A stretch of 24,139 nt of DNA from CAXTEJ01 sp964243295 (GCA_964243295.1 CAXTEJ010000047.1:1-24139); one strand, 5' to 3'; positions 6,991 to 14,915 are shown, counted from the stretch's first letter. Made by a program: numbers and translations. Notes: generated from the letters alone by a model not told the origin.

Positions 6991-8360
6991 CCGGTGAGCC
7001 GCGCCAGCACGTGGCCGAGAGGTGAGGGCCGACCGGTGTGGCGCTCCTGCGCGTCGGCTGCGGTCGCGAGCCGCAGGCCGGCGTTGACGCCGAGCCAGCG
7101 CAGGGGTTCGGGCTCCCAGCGCGGTGAGCGGTGGTTCACCCACGGCAGCGCGGTGAGCGGCGTCCGGCGTCCGGTCACGAGGTCGGCCAGGGTGCGGCCG
7201 GCGAGGTTGCTGGCGGCCACGCCGTCGCCCACGTACCCCCCGGCGCTGCCGAGCCCGGTGGCGGGGTCGTAGCGCACCGAGGCGTGCCAGTCGCGGGCGA
7301 TCCCGAGCGGGCCACCCCAGCTGTGGGTGATCTGGTACGGCGCCACCGCGGGGAACAGGTCGGCGAGGGTGCGCCGCAGCGCCGCGAAGACCGCCGGCTC
7401 GCGGTCGGACGCCGGGCTCACGGCCGAGCCGAAGTGGTACGGCGCGCCCCGGCCGCCGAACACCAGCCGGCCTCCGGCCGTGCGCTGGCCGTAGACGATC
7501 AGGTGGCGGTGCTCGCTGAAGGTCTCGCCGCTCCCCAGCCCCACCTCGTCCCACACCGCCTGGGGCAGCGGCTCGGTGGCGACCACGAGGCTGTAGACGG
7601 GCGCGATGTCGCGTGCGTGGCCGGGTAGCCGCGGGGTCCAGGCCTCGGTGGCGCGCAGCACCGACCGGGCGCGGACGACTCCGCGGTCGGTGCGCACCGC
7701 GCCGGGTGCGACGTCGAGCGCACGGGTGCCCTCGACGACCCGCCCACCACGGCGCTCGACCGCGTCGGCGAGGCCGCGCACCAGCCGGGCCGGGTGCACG
7801 CGCGCGCAGTGCGGCGTGTACGTCGCACCCACCGCGTCGCGCACGCCGATCCGCTCACGCGTGGCGCCGGCGTCCAGCAGCTGCAGGCCGTCGACGCCGT
7901 CGACGAGGGCGTCCGCCGACACCTCGGCCCGGGCGCGCGTGAGCTGGGCCTGCGACCGGGCCACGACAAGCGTGCCGCCACGCTCGTAGTCGCAGTCGAT
8001 GCTCTCGTCACGCGCCACGTCGCCGACCTCCACGACGGTGTCGTTCATGGTGCGGCGCAACGCGATCGCGGCGTCGCGCCCGTGCTCACGGGCCAGGGTG
8101 GCTGCACCCTGCGGCAGCAGCGCCGAGCACCAGCCGCCGTTGCGGCCGCTGGCGCCGAAGCCGGCCGTCTCGGCCTCGACGACCAGCACCTGCAGCGAGG
8201 GGTCGGCGCGCAGCAGGTAGTAGGCGGCCCACAGCCCGGTGAAGCCTGCGCCCACGACGCAGACGTCGACAGAGGTGTCGCCGTCGAGGGCAGGGCGCTG
8301 CCTCAGGTGCTCGGCGCCGACGTCGGCGTGCCACACCGACAGGTCGGCGTAGCCGCTCAC
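6984..8360 (-). CDS. FAD-dependent oxidoreductase, DAO family (gamma-glutamylputrescine oxidase-like)
   Basis: 458 residues from GTG at 8360. The dinucleotide-binding motif VVGAGFTG lies at residues 36-42, followed by the GASGRNGG motif (69-76) typical of PuuB/OrdL-type amine oxidases. WGGPLGIARDWHASVRYDPATGLGSAGGYVGDGVAASNLAGRTLADL is the second FAD contact region near the C-terminus. Expected reaction: oxidative deamination of a (poly)amine or glutamylated amine to an aldehyde, with H2O2 and ammonia. It lies 40 bp behind the aminotransferase and regulator genes, in one leftward operon. A second, distinct homologue is at 17850 in the rightward operon. No PuuA-type ligase is present, so the free amine may be the substrate. 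The family is sure, the substrate is inferred. Confidence 0.85.
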   Translation of the reverse strand: MSGYADLSVWHADVGAEHLRQRPALDGDTSVDVCVVGAGFTGLWAAYYLLRADPSLQVLVVEAETAGFGASGRNGGWCSALLPQGAATLAREHGRDAAIALRRTMNDTVVEVGDVARDESIDCDYERGGTLVVARSQAQLTRARAEVSADALVDGVDGLQLLDAGATRERIGVRDAVGATYTPHCARVHPARLVRGLADAVERRGGRVVEGTRALDVAPGAVRTDRGVVRARSVLRATEAWTPRLPGHARDIAPVYSLVVATEPLPQAVWDEVGLGSGETFSEHRHLIVYGQRTAGGRLVFGGRGAPYHFGSAVSPASDREPAVFAALRRTLADLFPAVAPYQITHSWGGPLGIARDWHASVRYDPATGLGSAGGYVGDGVAASNLAGRTLADLVTGRRTPLTALPWVNHRSPRWEPEPLRWLGVNAGLRLATAADAQERHTGRPSPLGHVLARLTGH

Positions 8361-8374
8361 GGGGTGGTCACCCC
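8361..8374. repeat. Short inverted repeat before the FAD oxidoreductase start
   Basis: GGGGTG-GT-CACCCC directly abuts the GTG start in the 40-bp gap after the aminotransferase gene. It could pair in mRNA and limit access to the start, or be a protein site. Short enough to be chance in such GC-rich DNA. Confidence 0.3.
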
Positions 8375-8400
8375 AGACCCAGAATGGCTGCTCGCAACGG

Positions 8401-9822
8401 TCACAGCCGCGCCGACGCCTCGGTGAGCACCGCGCGCAGCCGCTGCTCGATGTCGTCGAACTCGCGCTGCCCGATGGTCAGCGGCGGCGCGAGCTGCACC
8501 ACCGGGTCGCCGCGGTCGTCGGCGCGGCAGTAGAGCCCGGCGTCGAACAGCGCCTTGGACAGGAAGCCGCGCAGCAGCCGCTCGGACTCGTCGTCGTCGA
8601 AGGTCTCGCGGGTGTCGCGGTCCTTGACCAGCTCGATGCCGTAGAAGTAGCCGGCACCGCGCACGTCGCCCACGATCGGCAGGTCCAGCAGCTTCTCGAG
8701 CGTCGCGCGGAAGCGAGGGGCGTTCTCGTGCACGTGCTGCACCAGGCCCTCACGCTCGAAGATGTCGAGGTTGGCCATCGCGACGGCGGCCGAGACGGGG
8801 TGCCCGCCGAAGGTGTAGCCGTGCGAGAACGACGTCGTGCCCTTCTTGAACGGCTCGAACAGCCGGTCGGACGCGATCATGGCGCCGATGGGGGAGTAGC
8901 CGGACGTCATGCCCTTCGCGCACGTGATGATGTCGGGCACGTAGCCGAAGTCGTTGCAGGCGAACAGCTCTCCGATACGGCCGAACGCGCAGATCGTCTC
9001 GTCGCTGACGAGCAGCACGTCGTGCTCGTCGCAGATCTCGCGCACCCGCTCGAAGTAGCCGGGCGGCGGCGGGAAGCAGCCGCCGGAGTTCTGCACCGGC
9101 TCGAGGAACACCGCCGCCACCGAGTCGGCGCCCTCGAACTCGATGGCCTCCCCGATGCGGTCGGCGGCCCAGCGGCCGAAGGCCTTGGGGTCCTCACGCA
9201 GGTCGGTGGGGGCGCGGTAGATGTTGGTGTTCGGCACCTTGTGGGCGCCGGGCACCAGCGGCTCGAAGGGGATCTTCGCCTCGGGGATGCCGGTGATGGA
9301 CAGCGCTCCCTGAGGGGTGCCGTGGTAGGCGACGTTGCGGCTGATCACCTTGTGCTTGGCCGGTTTGCCGATCAGCTTGTAGTACTGCTTGGCCAGCTTC
9401 CAGGCGGTCTCGACCGCCTCGCCACCACCGGTCGTGAAGAAGACCCGGTTGAGGTCGCCCGGCGCCGCGTGCGCCAGCCGCTCGGCGAGGTCGATCGCGG
9501 TCGGGTGGGCGTAGGACCACAGCGGGAAGAAGGCGAGCTGCGAGGCCTGTCGCGCAGCGGCTTCGGCGAGCTCGGTCCGCCCGTGGCCCACCTGCACCGT
9601 GAACAGGCCCGACAGGCCGTCGATGTACTCGCGGCCCTCGGCGTCGTAGACCAGGTGCCGGTCGCCGCGCACGATGACCGGCACGCGCCCGCCCTCCTCG
9701 TACGTCGAGTGGCGGGTGAAGTGCATCCACAGGTGGTCGCGGGCGGCGTCGGTGCGCTCGGTGCCGCGGGGGGTGGTGGTGCCGGTCGGCGGGCCGGTCG
9801 GGCTCTGCGGCGTGGTGGTCAT
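8401..9822 (-). CDS. Class III PLP-dependent aminotransferase (putrescine/omega-amino acid:pyruvate type)
   Basis: 473 residues. Transfers the terminal amino group of an omega-amine or omega-amino acid (putrescine, GABA, beta-alanine are the likely range) to pyruvate or 2-oxoglutarate. Class III (AAT-III) features: FFTTGGGEAVETAWKLA (phosphate cup), NVAYHGTPQGALSITG, LEPVQNSGG, LLVSDETICAFGRIG with PLP-ring Asp274, and PLP lysine Lys303 in ITCAKGMTSGYSPIGA. The first 25 residues (MTTTPQSPTGPPTG...) are a Pro/Thr-rich extension, probably disordered. The ATG overlaps the stop of the Lrp/AsnC gene (ATGA), showing tight coupling to the regulator. Context with PotABCD, aldehyde dehydrogenases and an agmatinase favours polyamine catabolism. 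The exact substrate cannot be read from sequence. Confidence 0.9.
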   Translation of the reverse strand: MTTTPQSPTGPPTGTTTPRGTERTDAARDHLWMHFTRHSTYEEGGRVPVIVRGDRHLVYDAEGREYIDGLSGLFTVQVGHGRTELAEAAARQASQLAFFPLWSYAHPTAIDLAERLAHAAPGDLNRVFFTTGGGEAVETAWKLAKQYYKLIGKPAKHKVISRNVAYHGTPQGALSITGIPEAKIPFEPLVPGAHKVPNTNIYRAPTDLREDPKAFGRWAADRIGEAIEFEGADSVAAVFLEPVQNSGGCFPPPPGYFERVREICDEHDVLLVSDETICAFGRIGELFACNDFGYVPDIITCAKGMTSGYSPIGAMIASDRLFEPFKKGTTSFSHGYTFGGHPVSAAVAMANLDIFEREGLVQHVHENAPRFRATLEKLLDLPIVGDVRGAGYFYGIELVKDRDTRETFDDDESERLLRGFLSKALFDAGLYCRADDRGDPVVQLAPPLTIGQREFDDIEQRLRAVLTEASARL

Positions 9823-10289
9823 CGGGTTCCCCAGTTGTAGAGCTGCTTGCGGAGCTTGAGGTAGACGAACGTCTCGGTGGAGCGAACGCCGGGTATGGAG
9901 CGCATCGTCGAGCTGACCAGGCGCAGCAGCGCCTCGTCGTCCTCGCAGACAGCCTCGACGAGCAGGTCGAAGCTGCCCGCCGTGATGACGACGTAGTCGA
10001 TCTCGGGCAGCGCGACGAGGTCGTCGGCCACGGCCTCGAGGTCACCGTCGGCGCGGACGCCGATCATGGCCTGGCGGTGGAAGCCGACCTGCAGCGGGTC
10101 GGTGACGGCGACGATCTGCATGACGCCGTGGTCGATGAGCCGCTGCACCCGCTGCCGCACCGCCGCCTCGGACAGGCCCACGGCCTTGCCGATCGCCGCG
10201 TAGGCACGACGGCCGTCCTCCTGCAGCTGCTCGATGATCCGCTTGGAGACGTCGTCGAGGGCATGAGCCCCCCGCTCCCGTGTCGTCAC
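9819..10289 (-). CDS. Lrp/AsnC family transcriptional regulator
   Basis: 156 residues from GTG at 10289. The N-terminal helix-turn-helix spans DDVSKRIIEQLQEDGRRAYAAIGKAVGLSEAAVRQRVQRLIDHGVMQIV (about residues 12-60), followed by a RAM/AsnC effector domain (VGFHRQAMIGV, DYVVITAGSFDLLVEAVC, VRSTETFVYLKLRKQ). The frame stays open far upstream, but homology starts here and CAGGAT lies 6 bases before the GTG. It probably controls both its own leftward operon (overlapping ATGA with the aminotransferase) and the divergent aldehyde dehydrogenase/pot operon, responding to an amino acid or polyamine-derived ligand. That ligand is inferred from context only. Confidence 0.9.
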   Translation of the reverse strand: MTTRERGAHALDDVSKRIIEQLQEDGRRAYAAIGKAVGLSEAAVRQRVQRLIDHGVMQIVAVTDPLQVGFHRQAMIGVRADGDLEAVADDLVALPEIDYVVITAGSFDLLVEAVCEDDEALLRLVSSTMRSIPGVRSTETFVYLKLRKQLYNWGTR

Positions 10290-10295
10290 GCGTCG

Positions 10296-10301
10296 ATCCT
10301 G
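10296..10301 (-). promoter_or_regulatory. Possible leaderless -10 box (CAGGAT) for the Lrp/AsnC gene
   Basis: On the minus strand CAGGAT is followed by six bases and the GTG start at 10289, the same arrangement as before prpE. First base deviates from TANNNT. AGGA could alternatively act as a weak ribosome site. Confidence 0.3.
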
Positions 10302-10384
10302 CCCTGTCGAGCCCGCCTTCGGCAAGCGTATCCGTCGCGTGGCGCCCTGATCAGTGCGGGATCCGTCGCTGCTGCACGGTGGGA

Positions 10385-10415
10385 CTGCCGAGACCGGCAG
10401 GCCAGGCGCTAGGGT
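10385..10415 (+). promoter_or_regulatory. Candidate promoter with operator-like inverted repeat for the polyamine operon
   Basis: CTGCCG-AGAC-CGGCAG at 10385-10400 is a perfect 6-bp inverted repeat. It sits where the -35 box would be relative to TAGGGT (TANNNT-type -10) at 10410-10415. No standard -35 hexamer is present, fitting a promoter that depends on or is blocked by a regulator, perhaps the divergent Lrp/AsnC protein. The expected transcript would have a leader of about 95 nt. Prediction from pattern only. Confidence 0.4.
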
Positions 10416-10458
10416 CACCGTCGTCCCGCCGACCTGTCGCACCGACACCAGCCACACC

Positions 10459-10506
10459 CAGCCGACACCCCAGCCGACACCCCAGCCGACACCCCAGCCG
10501 ACACCC
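10459..10506. repeat. Four perfect tandem copies of a 12-bp repeat in the operon leader
   Basis: The unit CAGCCGACACCC occurs four times without a mismatch, preceded by a degenerate shorter copy from 10449. The array ends right next to the AGGGAG ribosome site, 11 bases before the GTG start. It is purine-poor and would be unstructured in RNA. It may be a variable-number repeat that tunes the leader or a binding array; no coding role is seen. Confidence 0.9.
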
Positions 10507-10512
10507 AGGGAG
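10507..10512 (+). promoter_or_regulatory. Ribosome binding site (AGGGAG)
   Basis: AGGGAG five bases before GTG 10518. It fixes the start of the aldehyde dehydrogenase, since the open frame has no better upstream start. Confidence 0.7.
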
Positions 10513-10517
10513 CCCTC

Positions 10518-11972
10518 GTGAGCGAGCAGCCGACCACCCCCCGACGCCTGCGTGCCTTCGTCGGGGGTGAGTACGTCGAGCCGCTGACCGAGGAGGTGAC
10601 CGACGTGGTCGACCCCTCCACCGGCGCCGTCGTCGCCCACGCCCCCGTGTCATCGCCGCAGGACGTCGACCGTGCCTACGCCGCCGCGGCCACCGCCTTC
10701 GAGACGTGGGGCGACACCACGCCCGCCGAGCGGCAGGTCGCCCTGCTGCGCCTCGCCGACGCGGTCGAGGCCCGCGCCGACGAGCTGGTGCACCTGGAGG
10801 CGCAGAACACCGGCAAGCCGTTCGCGCTGACCGCGAGCGAGGAGATCCCGCCGCTGGTCGACCAGCTGCGGTTCTTCGCCGGCGCCGCGCGCGTGCTCGA
10901 GGGTCGGTCCGCGGGGGAGTACCTGCGGGGGCACACCTCGTTCGTGCGCCGCGAGCCGATCGGCGTCGTCGGGCAGGTCACGCCTTGGAACTACCCGCTG
11001 ATGATGGCGGTCTGGAAGCTCGCGCCGGCGATCGCCGCCGGCAACACGGTGGTGCTCAAGCCGAGCGACACCACCCCCGAGACCACGCTGCTGCTGGCCG
11101 AGATCGCCGCCGAGTTCCTCCCGCCGGGCGTGCTCAACGTCATCACCGGAGACCGCGGCACCGGCCGCGCGCTCGTCGAGCACCCCACCCCGGCGATGGT
11201 GTCGATCACCGGGTCGGTGCGCGCCGGCATGGACGTCGCCGAGAGCGCGTCGCGCGACCTCAAGCGGGTGCACCTCGAGCTCGGCGGCAAGGCTCCGGTC
11301 GTGGTGTTCGACGACGCCGACCTCGAGGCGGCGGCCGAGGCCATCGCCGTGGCGGGCTACTTCAACGCCGGGCAGGACTGCACGGCGGCCACGCGGGTGC
11401 TGGCCGGGCCCGGGGTGCACGACGACTTCGTCGCCGCGCTCGCCGAGCAGGCGAAGCAGGCCCGCGTGGGCATGCCCGACGACGACGAGGCGCTGCTCGG
11501 CCCGGTCAACAGCGCGCGCCAGCTGGCGCACGTCAGCGGCTTCCTCGACCGGCTGCCCGACCACGCCAGCGTCGACGCCGGCGGCAGCCGCGTCGCCGCG
11601 CTGGGCGAGGGCTACTTCTGGCAGCCGACCGTGGTGTCGGGGCTGCGCCAGCAGGACGAGGCGGTGCAGGACGAGATCTTCGGCCCGGTCATCACCGTCC
11701 AGCGCTTCACCGACGAGGCGCAGGCGCTGGCGTGGGCCAACGGCGTCCGCTACGGCCTGGCGTCGTCGGTCTGGACGCGCGACTTCGGCCGCGCCATGCG
11801 CATGAGCCGCAAGCTGGACTTCGGCTGCGTGTGGATCAACACCCACATCCCGCTGGTCGCCGAGATGCCCCACGGCGGCTTCAAGCACAGCGGCTACGGC
11901 AAGGACCTGTCGATGTACGGCTTCGAGGACTACACGCGCATCAAGCACGTCATGGCCAACCTCGACAGCTGA
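10518..11972 (+). CDS. Aldehyde dehydrogenase, gamma-aminobutyraldehyde dehydrogenase-like
   Basis: 484 residues from GTG. Oxidises an aldehyde (probably 4-aminobutanal from putrescine) to the acid with NAD(P)+. Catalytic set is complete: Asn158 in TPWNYP, Lys181 in VLKPSD, general base Glu254 in LELGGK, nucleophile Cys288 in NAGQDCTAATR, and the C-terminal EIFGPV and PHGGFKHSGYGKD motifs. The NAGQDCTAATR context with WINTHIPLVAEMPHGG resembles aminobutyraldehyde dehydrogenases (PatD/PuuC-like group). It is the first gene of the rightward operon, divergent from the Lrp/AsnC regulator. Strong similarity to the next ALDH suggests duplication. Substrate is inferred from family resemblance and neighbours. 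Confidence 0.9.
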   Translation: MSEQPTTPRRLRAFVGGEYVEPLTEEVTDVVDPSTGAVVAHAPVSSPQDVDRAYAAAATAFETWGDTTPAERQVALLRLADAVEARADELVHLEAQNTGKPFALTASEEIPPLVDQLRFFAGAARVLEGRSAGEYLRGHTSFVRREPIGVVGQVTPWNYPLMMAVWKLAPAIAAGNTVVLKPSDTTPETTLLLAEIAAEFLPPGVLNVITGDRGTGRALVEHPTPAMVSITGSVRAGMDVAESASRDLKRVHLELGGKAPVVVFDDADLEAAAEAIAVAGYFNAGQDCTAATRVLAGPGVHDDFVAALAEQAKQARVGMPDDDEALLGPVNSARQLAHVSGFLDRLPDHASVDAGGSRVAALGEGYFWQPTVVSGLRQQDEAVQDEIFGPVITVQRFTDEAQALAWANGVRYGLASSVWTRDFGRAMRMSRKLDFGCVWINTHIPLVAEMPHGGFKHSGYGKDLSMYGFEDYTRIKHVMANLDS

Positions 11973-12116
11973 GGGCGCCGAGAGGTCACGATCTCGTCGC
12001 GATTCCCTGCCATCGGTGCTGATACCGCAGCCATGACCGTTGTCGGCACTGCGACCGCGTGTCATCATCGCCGCGTCAGGGGCCGTCGCACCACACCCGC
12101 CGAGCATGGAGGTCGA
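11973..12116. other. Gap between the two aldehyde dehydrogenase genes
   Basis: 144 bp, the largest gap inside the rightward cluster. A weak imperfect hairpin follows the first stop (CGAGA at 11981-11985 pairing with TCTCG at 11994-11998). An open frame from ATG 12033 continues into the second ALDH, but its 28 codons (many Arg/His) look non-coding. An internal promoter here is possible but no good -10 was recognised. Confidence 0.4.
12108..12112 (+). promoter_or_regulatory. Ribosome binding site (GGAGG) deciding the second ALDH start
   Basis: GGAGG lies four bases before GTG 12117 and is the only strong Shine-Dalgarno sequence near the 5' end. It argues for this GTG over the longer frame starting at 12033. 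Confidence 0.6.
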
Positions 12117-13676
12117 GTGCAGCAGCACGGCCAGTGGCTCGCCGGGGCCCGTGCCCACGGCTGCGGCGACGAGCACGACGTCGTCGACCCCGCCACCGGC
12201 CGCACGGTCACGACGCTGCGCCTCGCCACCGGGGCGGACGTCGACACCGCGGTGGCCGCTGCGCGGGCGGCCCAGCCCGGGTGGGGCGCCGCCGCCCCGG
12301 CCGAGCGCTCCGGCGTCCTGCACCGGCTCGCGGCCGAGCTCGCCGCCCGGGCCGAGCAGCTCGCGCAGGTCGAGACCTCGCAGACCGGCAAGCCGGTGCG
12401 GTTGTGCCGCGAGTTCGACGTGCCGGGCACGGTCGACAACACCAGCTTCTTCGCCGGTGCCGCCAGGTCGCTGGAGGGCCGGGCCAGCGCCGAGTACTCG
12501 CCCGACCACACCTCGCAGGTGCGCCGCGAGGCGGTCGGCGTCGTGGGCTCGATCGCCCCGTGGAACTACCCGCTGCAGATGGCCGGCTGGAAGGTGCTGC
12601 CGGCGCTCGCCGCCGGCAACGCCGTGGTGCTCAAGCCCAGCGAGCTGACGCCCCTCACCACGCTGCTGCTCGCCGAGTGCGCCGCCGCGGCCGGGCTGCC
12701 CGCGGGGCTGCTCAACGTCGTCACGGGCACCGGCCCGGGCGCAGGTGAGCACCTGGTCAGCCACCCCGGCGTCGACATGGTCTCCTTCACCGGCAGCTCG
12801 GCGGTGGGCGAGCGCGTCATGGCGCTCGCGGCGCGCGGCGCCAAGCGCGTCCACCTCGAGCTGGGCGGCAAGGCGCCGCTCGTGGTCTTCGACGACGCCG
12901 ACCTCGAGGCCGCCGCCCACGGCGCCGTGGCCGGCGCGCTCATCAACTCCGGGCAGGACTGCACCGCCGCGACGCGCGCGATCGTGCACCGCTCGCTGCT
13001 CGGCCGCTTCTGCGAGGCGGTGGCCGACCTGATGGCCGGTGTGGTGCTCGGCGATCCGCACGACGACGCCACCGACCAGGGCCCGCTGGTCAGCCACGCG
13101 CACCGAGACCGCGTGCACGGGCACGTCGAGCGCGCCCGCGCGTCCGGCGTCCGCGTCGTCACCGGCGGCCGGGCCCCAGGTGGTGCGCTGGCGCCGGGCG
13201 CCTACTACGAGCCGACGCTGCTGGCCGACGTCCCGCTATCGGCGCCGGTGTGGCGCGACGAGGTGTTCGGGCCGGTGCTGGTCGTCGTGCCGTTCGACAC
13301 CGACGACGAGGCCATCGACCTTGCCAACGACACGCCGTACGGGCTGGCGGCTTCGGCCTGGACCCGCGACGTGGTGCGCGCGGGCCTCGCGACACGACGC
13401 ATCCGCGCCGGCTGCGTGTGGGTCAACGACCACATCCCGATCGTCAGCGAGATGCCGCACGGTGGCCTGAAGGCCTCCGGCTTCGGCAAGGACATGAGCG
13501 CCTACTCGCTGGAGGAGTACACCGCCGTCAAGCACGTGATGACCGACATCACCGGCGTCGCCCGCAAACCGTGGCACCGCACGGTCTTCCGTGCCGTGAC
13601 ACGTGCCCCCGCCTCACCCGTCGCCACCAACGGCAACGCCACCACCGACGCCCACCGAGAGGACCCTGGCCGATGA
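12117..13676 (+). CDS. Second aldehyde dehydrogenase (aminoaldehyde dehydrogenase-like) with C-terminal tail
   Basis: 519 residues from GTG 12117. ALDH-superfamily fold with Asn150 in APWNYP, Lys173 in VLKPSE, Glu248 in LELGGK, and Cys282 in NSGQDCTAATR, plus EVFGPV and PHGGLKASGFGKD near the end. It is closely related to the upstream ALDH, sharing the EYxxxHTSxVRRE segment and the QDCTAATR active site, so the pair looks like an old tandem duplication. A second aminoaldehyde such as 3-aminopropanal from spermidine is an attractive but unproven substrate. After the usual ALDH end it carries about 50 further residues (starting GVARKPWHRTVF), the last roughly 28 low in complexity and rich in Ala/Thr/Asn. 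The stop overlaps the start of potD (ATGA). Confidence 0.88.
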   Translation: MQQHGQWLAGARAHGCGDEHDVVDPATGRTVTTLRLATGADVDTAVAAARAAQPGWGAAAPAERSGVLHRLAAELAARAEQLAQVETSQTGKPVRLCREFDVPGTVDNTSFFAGAARSLEGRASAEYSPDHTSQVRREAVGVVGSIAPWNYPLQMAGWKVLPALAAGNAVVLKPSELTPLTTLLLAECAAAAGLPAGLLNVVTGTGPGAGEHLVSHPGVDMVSFTGSSAVGERVMALAARGAKRVHLELGGKAPLVVFDDADLEAAAHGAVAGALINSGQDCTAATRAIVHRSLLGRFCEAVADLMAGVVLGDPHDDATDQGPLVSHAHRDRVHGHVERARASGVRVVTGGRAPGGALAPGAYYEPTLLADVPLSAPVWRDEVFGPVLVVVPFDTDDEAIDLANDTPYGLAASAWTRDVVRAGLATRRIRAGCVWVNDHIPIVSEMPHGGLKASGFGKDMSAYSLEEYTAVKHVMTDITGVARKPWHRTVFRAVTRAPASPVATNGNATTDAHREDPGR

Positions 13677-14902
13677 CCGACCGGACCCGCCCGCCCCTGT
13701 CACCGCAGGCTGCCGCCATCGTGCGCGCCCAGCTGTCGCGCCGCACCCTGCTCGGGGGCGCGCTGACCGCCGGTGCCCTGGCCGCCTGCGGCACCCAGGG
13801 CACGCCCGGGGGGAGCGGCTCCTCGTCCGCCGCGGGGGTGAGCAAGCCCGCCGTGGCCGCCGACCGGTCGGCCGCCGACAAGAGGGTCGACTTCGCCAAC
13901 TGGACGCTGTACCTCGACTACGACGACACGACGAAGACCTACCCGACGCTCGAGGCGTTCAAGAAGCAGTCGGGGCTCGCGGTCAGCTACGCGGAGGACA
14001 TCGAGGACAACGACAGCTACTACGGCAAGGTCTCGGGGCAGCTGAAGAACGGCCAGGACATCGGCAAGGACATCATCGTCTTCACCGACTGGATGGCGGC
14101 GCGGGTGATCCGCCAGGGCTACGTGCAGAAGCTCGACGCGGCGGCGATCCCGAACAAGAAGAACATCATCACGAAGTACGCGAGCCCCGACTACGACCCC
14201 GGCCGCGACTACTCGCTCACCTGGCAGGGTGGCTTCGCCGGGATCGCGTGGAACAAGGAGAAGGTGCCCGGCGGGCTGAAGAGCGTCGAGGACCTGTGGA
14301 AGCCCGAGCTCAAGGGCCGTGTCGAGGTGCTCACCGAGATGCGCGACACCATCGGCCTGATCATGGGCTCGCAGGGCGTCGACTTCAGCGGGGCCTTCAC
14401 CGACGACCAGTTCAGTGCGGGCGTCGACGAGCTGCAGAAGCAGATCAGCAGCGGCCAGATCCGTTCGGTGAAGGGCAACTCCTACAAGGAGGACCTCATC
14501 TCCGGTGACGCGCTCGCCGTGATCGGCTGGTCGGGCGACATCACGCAGATCAACGCCGAGAACGGCGACAAGTGGGGGTTCGTGCTCCCGGAGTCGGGCG
14601 GCACGCTCTGGGCCGACAACATGCTCGTGCCGGTCGGCTCGCCCCACAAGAAGAACGCCGAAGCGCTGATGAGCTACTACTACGACCCGAAGGTCGCCGC
14701 GGAGGTCGCCGCCTACGTCAACTACATCTGCCCGGTGGAGGGCGCGCAGGCCGAGATGGAGAAGCTCGACCCCGAGCTGGCGAAGAACCCGTTCATCTTC
14801 CCCGACGACGACATCCTGTCGCGGGCCAAGGCCTTCCGAACTCTCACGCCGCAGGAGGAGACCCGGTACGGGTCGCTGTTCCAGACCGCTCTGGGCAACT
14901 GA
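13673..14902 (+). CDS. potD: Polyamine ABC transporter substrate-binding lipoprotein (PotD/PotF-like), Tat type
   Basis: 409 residues, start fixed by the ATGA overlap with the ALDH gene. The N-terminus has a twin-arginine motif (SRRTLLGG, Arg23-Arg24), a hydrophobic stretch and lipobox LAAC with Cys39, predicting Tat export and lipid anchoring. A Gly/Ser-rich linker follows. The mature part resembles periplasmic binding proteins for spermidine/putrescine: FANWTLYLDYD, LEAFKKQSGLAVSYAEDIEDNDSYYGKV, and a C-terminal WADNMLVPVGSPHKKNAEALMSYYYDP. It would capture polyamines outside the membrane and deliver them to PotBC. It is followed directly by potA. Spermidine versus putrescine preference cannot be told by eye. 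Confidence 0.92.
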   Translation: MTDRTRPPLSPQAAAIVRAQLSRRTLLGGALTAGALAACGTQGTPGGSGSSSAAGVSKPAVAADRSAADKRVDFANWTLYLDYDDTTKTYPTLEAFKKQSGLAVSYAEDIEDNDSYYGKVSGQLKNGQDIGKDIIVFTDWMAARVIRQGYVQKLDAAAIPNKKNIITKYASPDYDPGRDYSLTWQGGFAGIAWNKEKVPGGLKSVEDLWKPELKGRVEVLTEMRDTIGLIMGSQGVDFSGAFTDDQFSAGVDELQKQISSGQIRSVKGNSYKEDLISGDALAVIGWSGDITQINAENGDKWGFVLPESGGTLWADNMLVPVGSPHKKNAEALMSYYYDPKVAAEVAAYVNYICPVEGAQAEMEKLDPELAKNPFIFPDDDILSRAKAFRTLTPQEETRYGSLFQTALGN

Positions 14903-14915
14903 GGTGGCAGCCGAC

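Noticed and set aside
6984..8360. E. coli-type Puu pathway (gamma-glutamylated intermediates)
   Set aside because: The oxidases resemble PuuB, but no glutamine-synthetase-like PuuA or PuuD hydrolase is in the window, so the full pathway is not claimed.
8401..9822. Specific naming of the aminotransferase as GABA or putrescine aminotransferase
   Set aside because: Class III motifs are clear, but the residues fixing substrate choice cannot be read without alignment, so only a range is given.
10280..10570. Leader peptide encoded across the 12-bp repeats (SRHP repeats)
   Set aside because: It overlaps the ALDH start out of frame, begins within the Lrp/AsnC gene, and has no ribosome site; it is better explained as non-coding repeat DNA.
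9819..10640. 273-residue version of the Lrp/AsnC regulator
   Set aside because: The extra upstream part translates the 12-bp repeats into a Gly/Trp/Val repeat and overlaps the divergent ALDH gene antisense; homology begins at GTG 10289.
12033..12116. Longer N-terminus of the second ALDH from ATG 12033
   Set aside because: The 28 extra residues are His/Arg-rich without ALDH character, while GTG 12117 has a strong GGAGG site and starts right at the family's N-terminal region.
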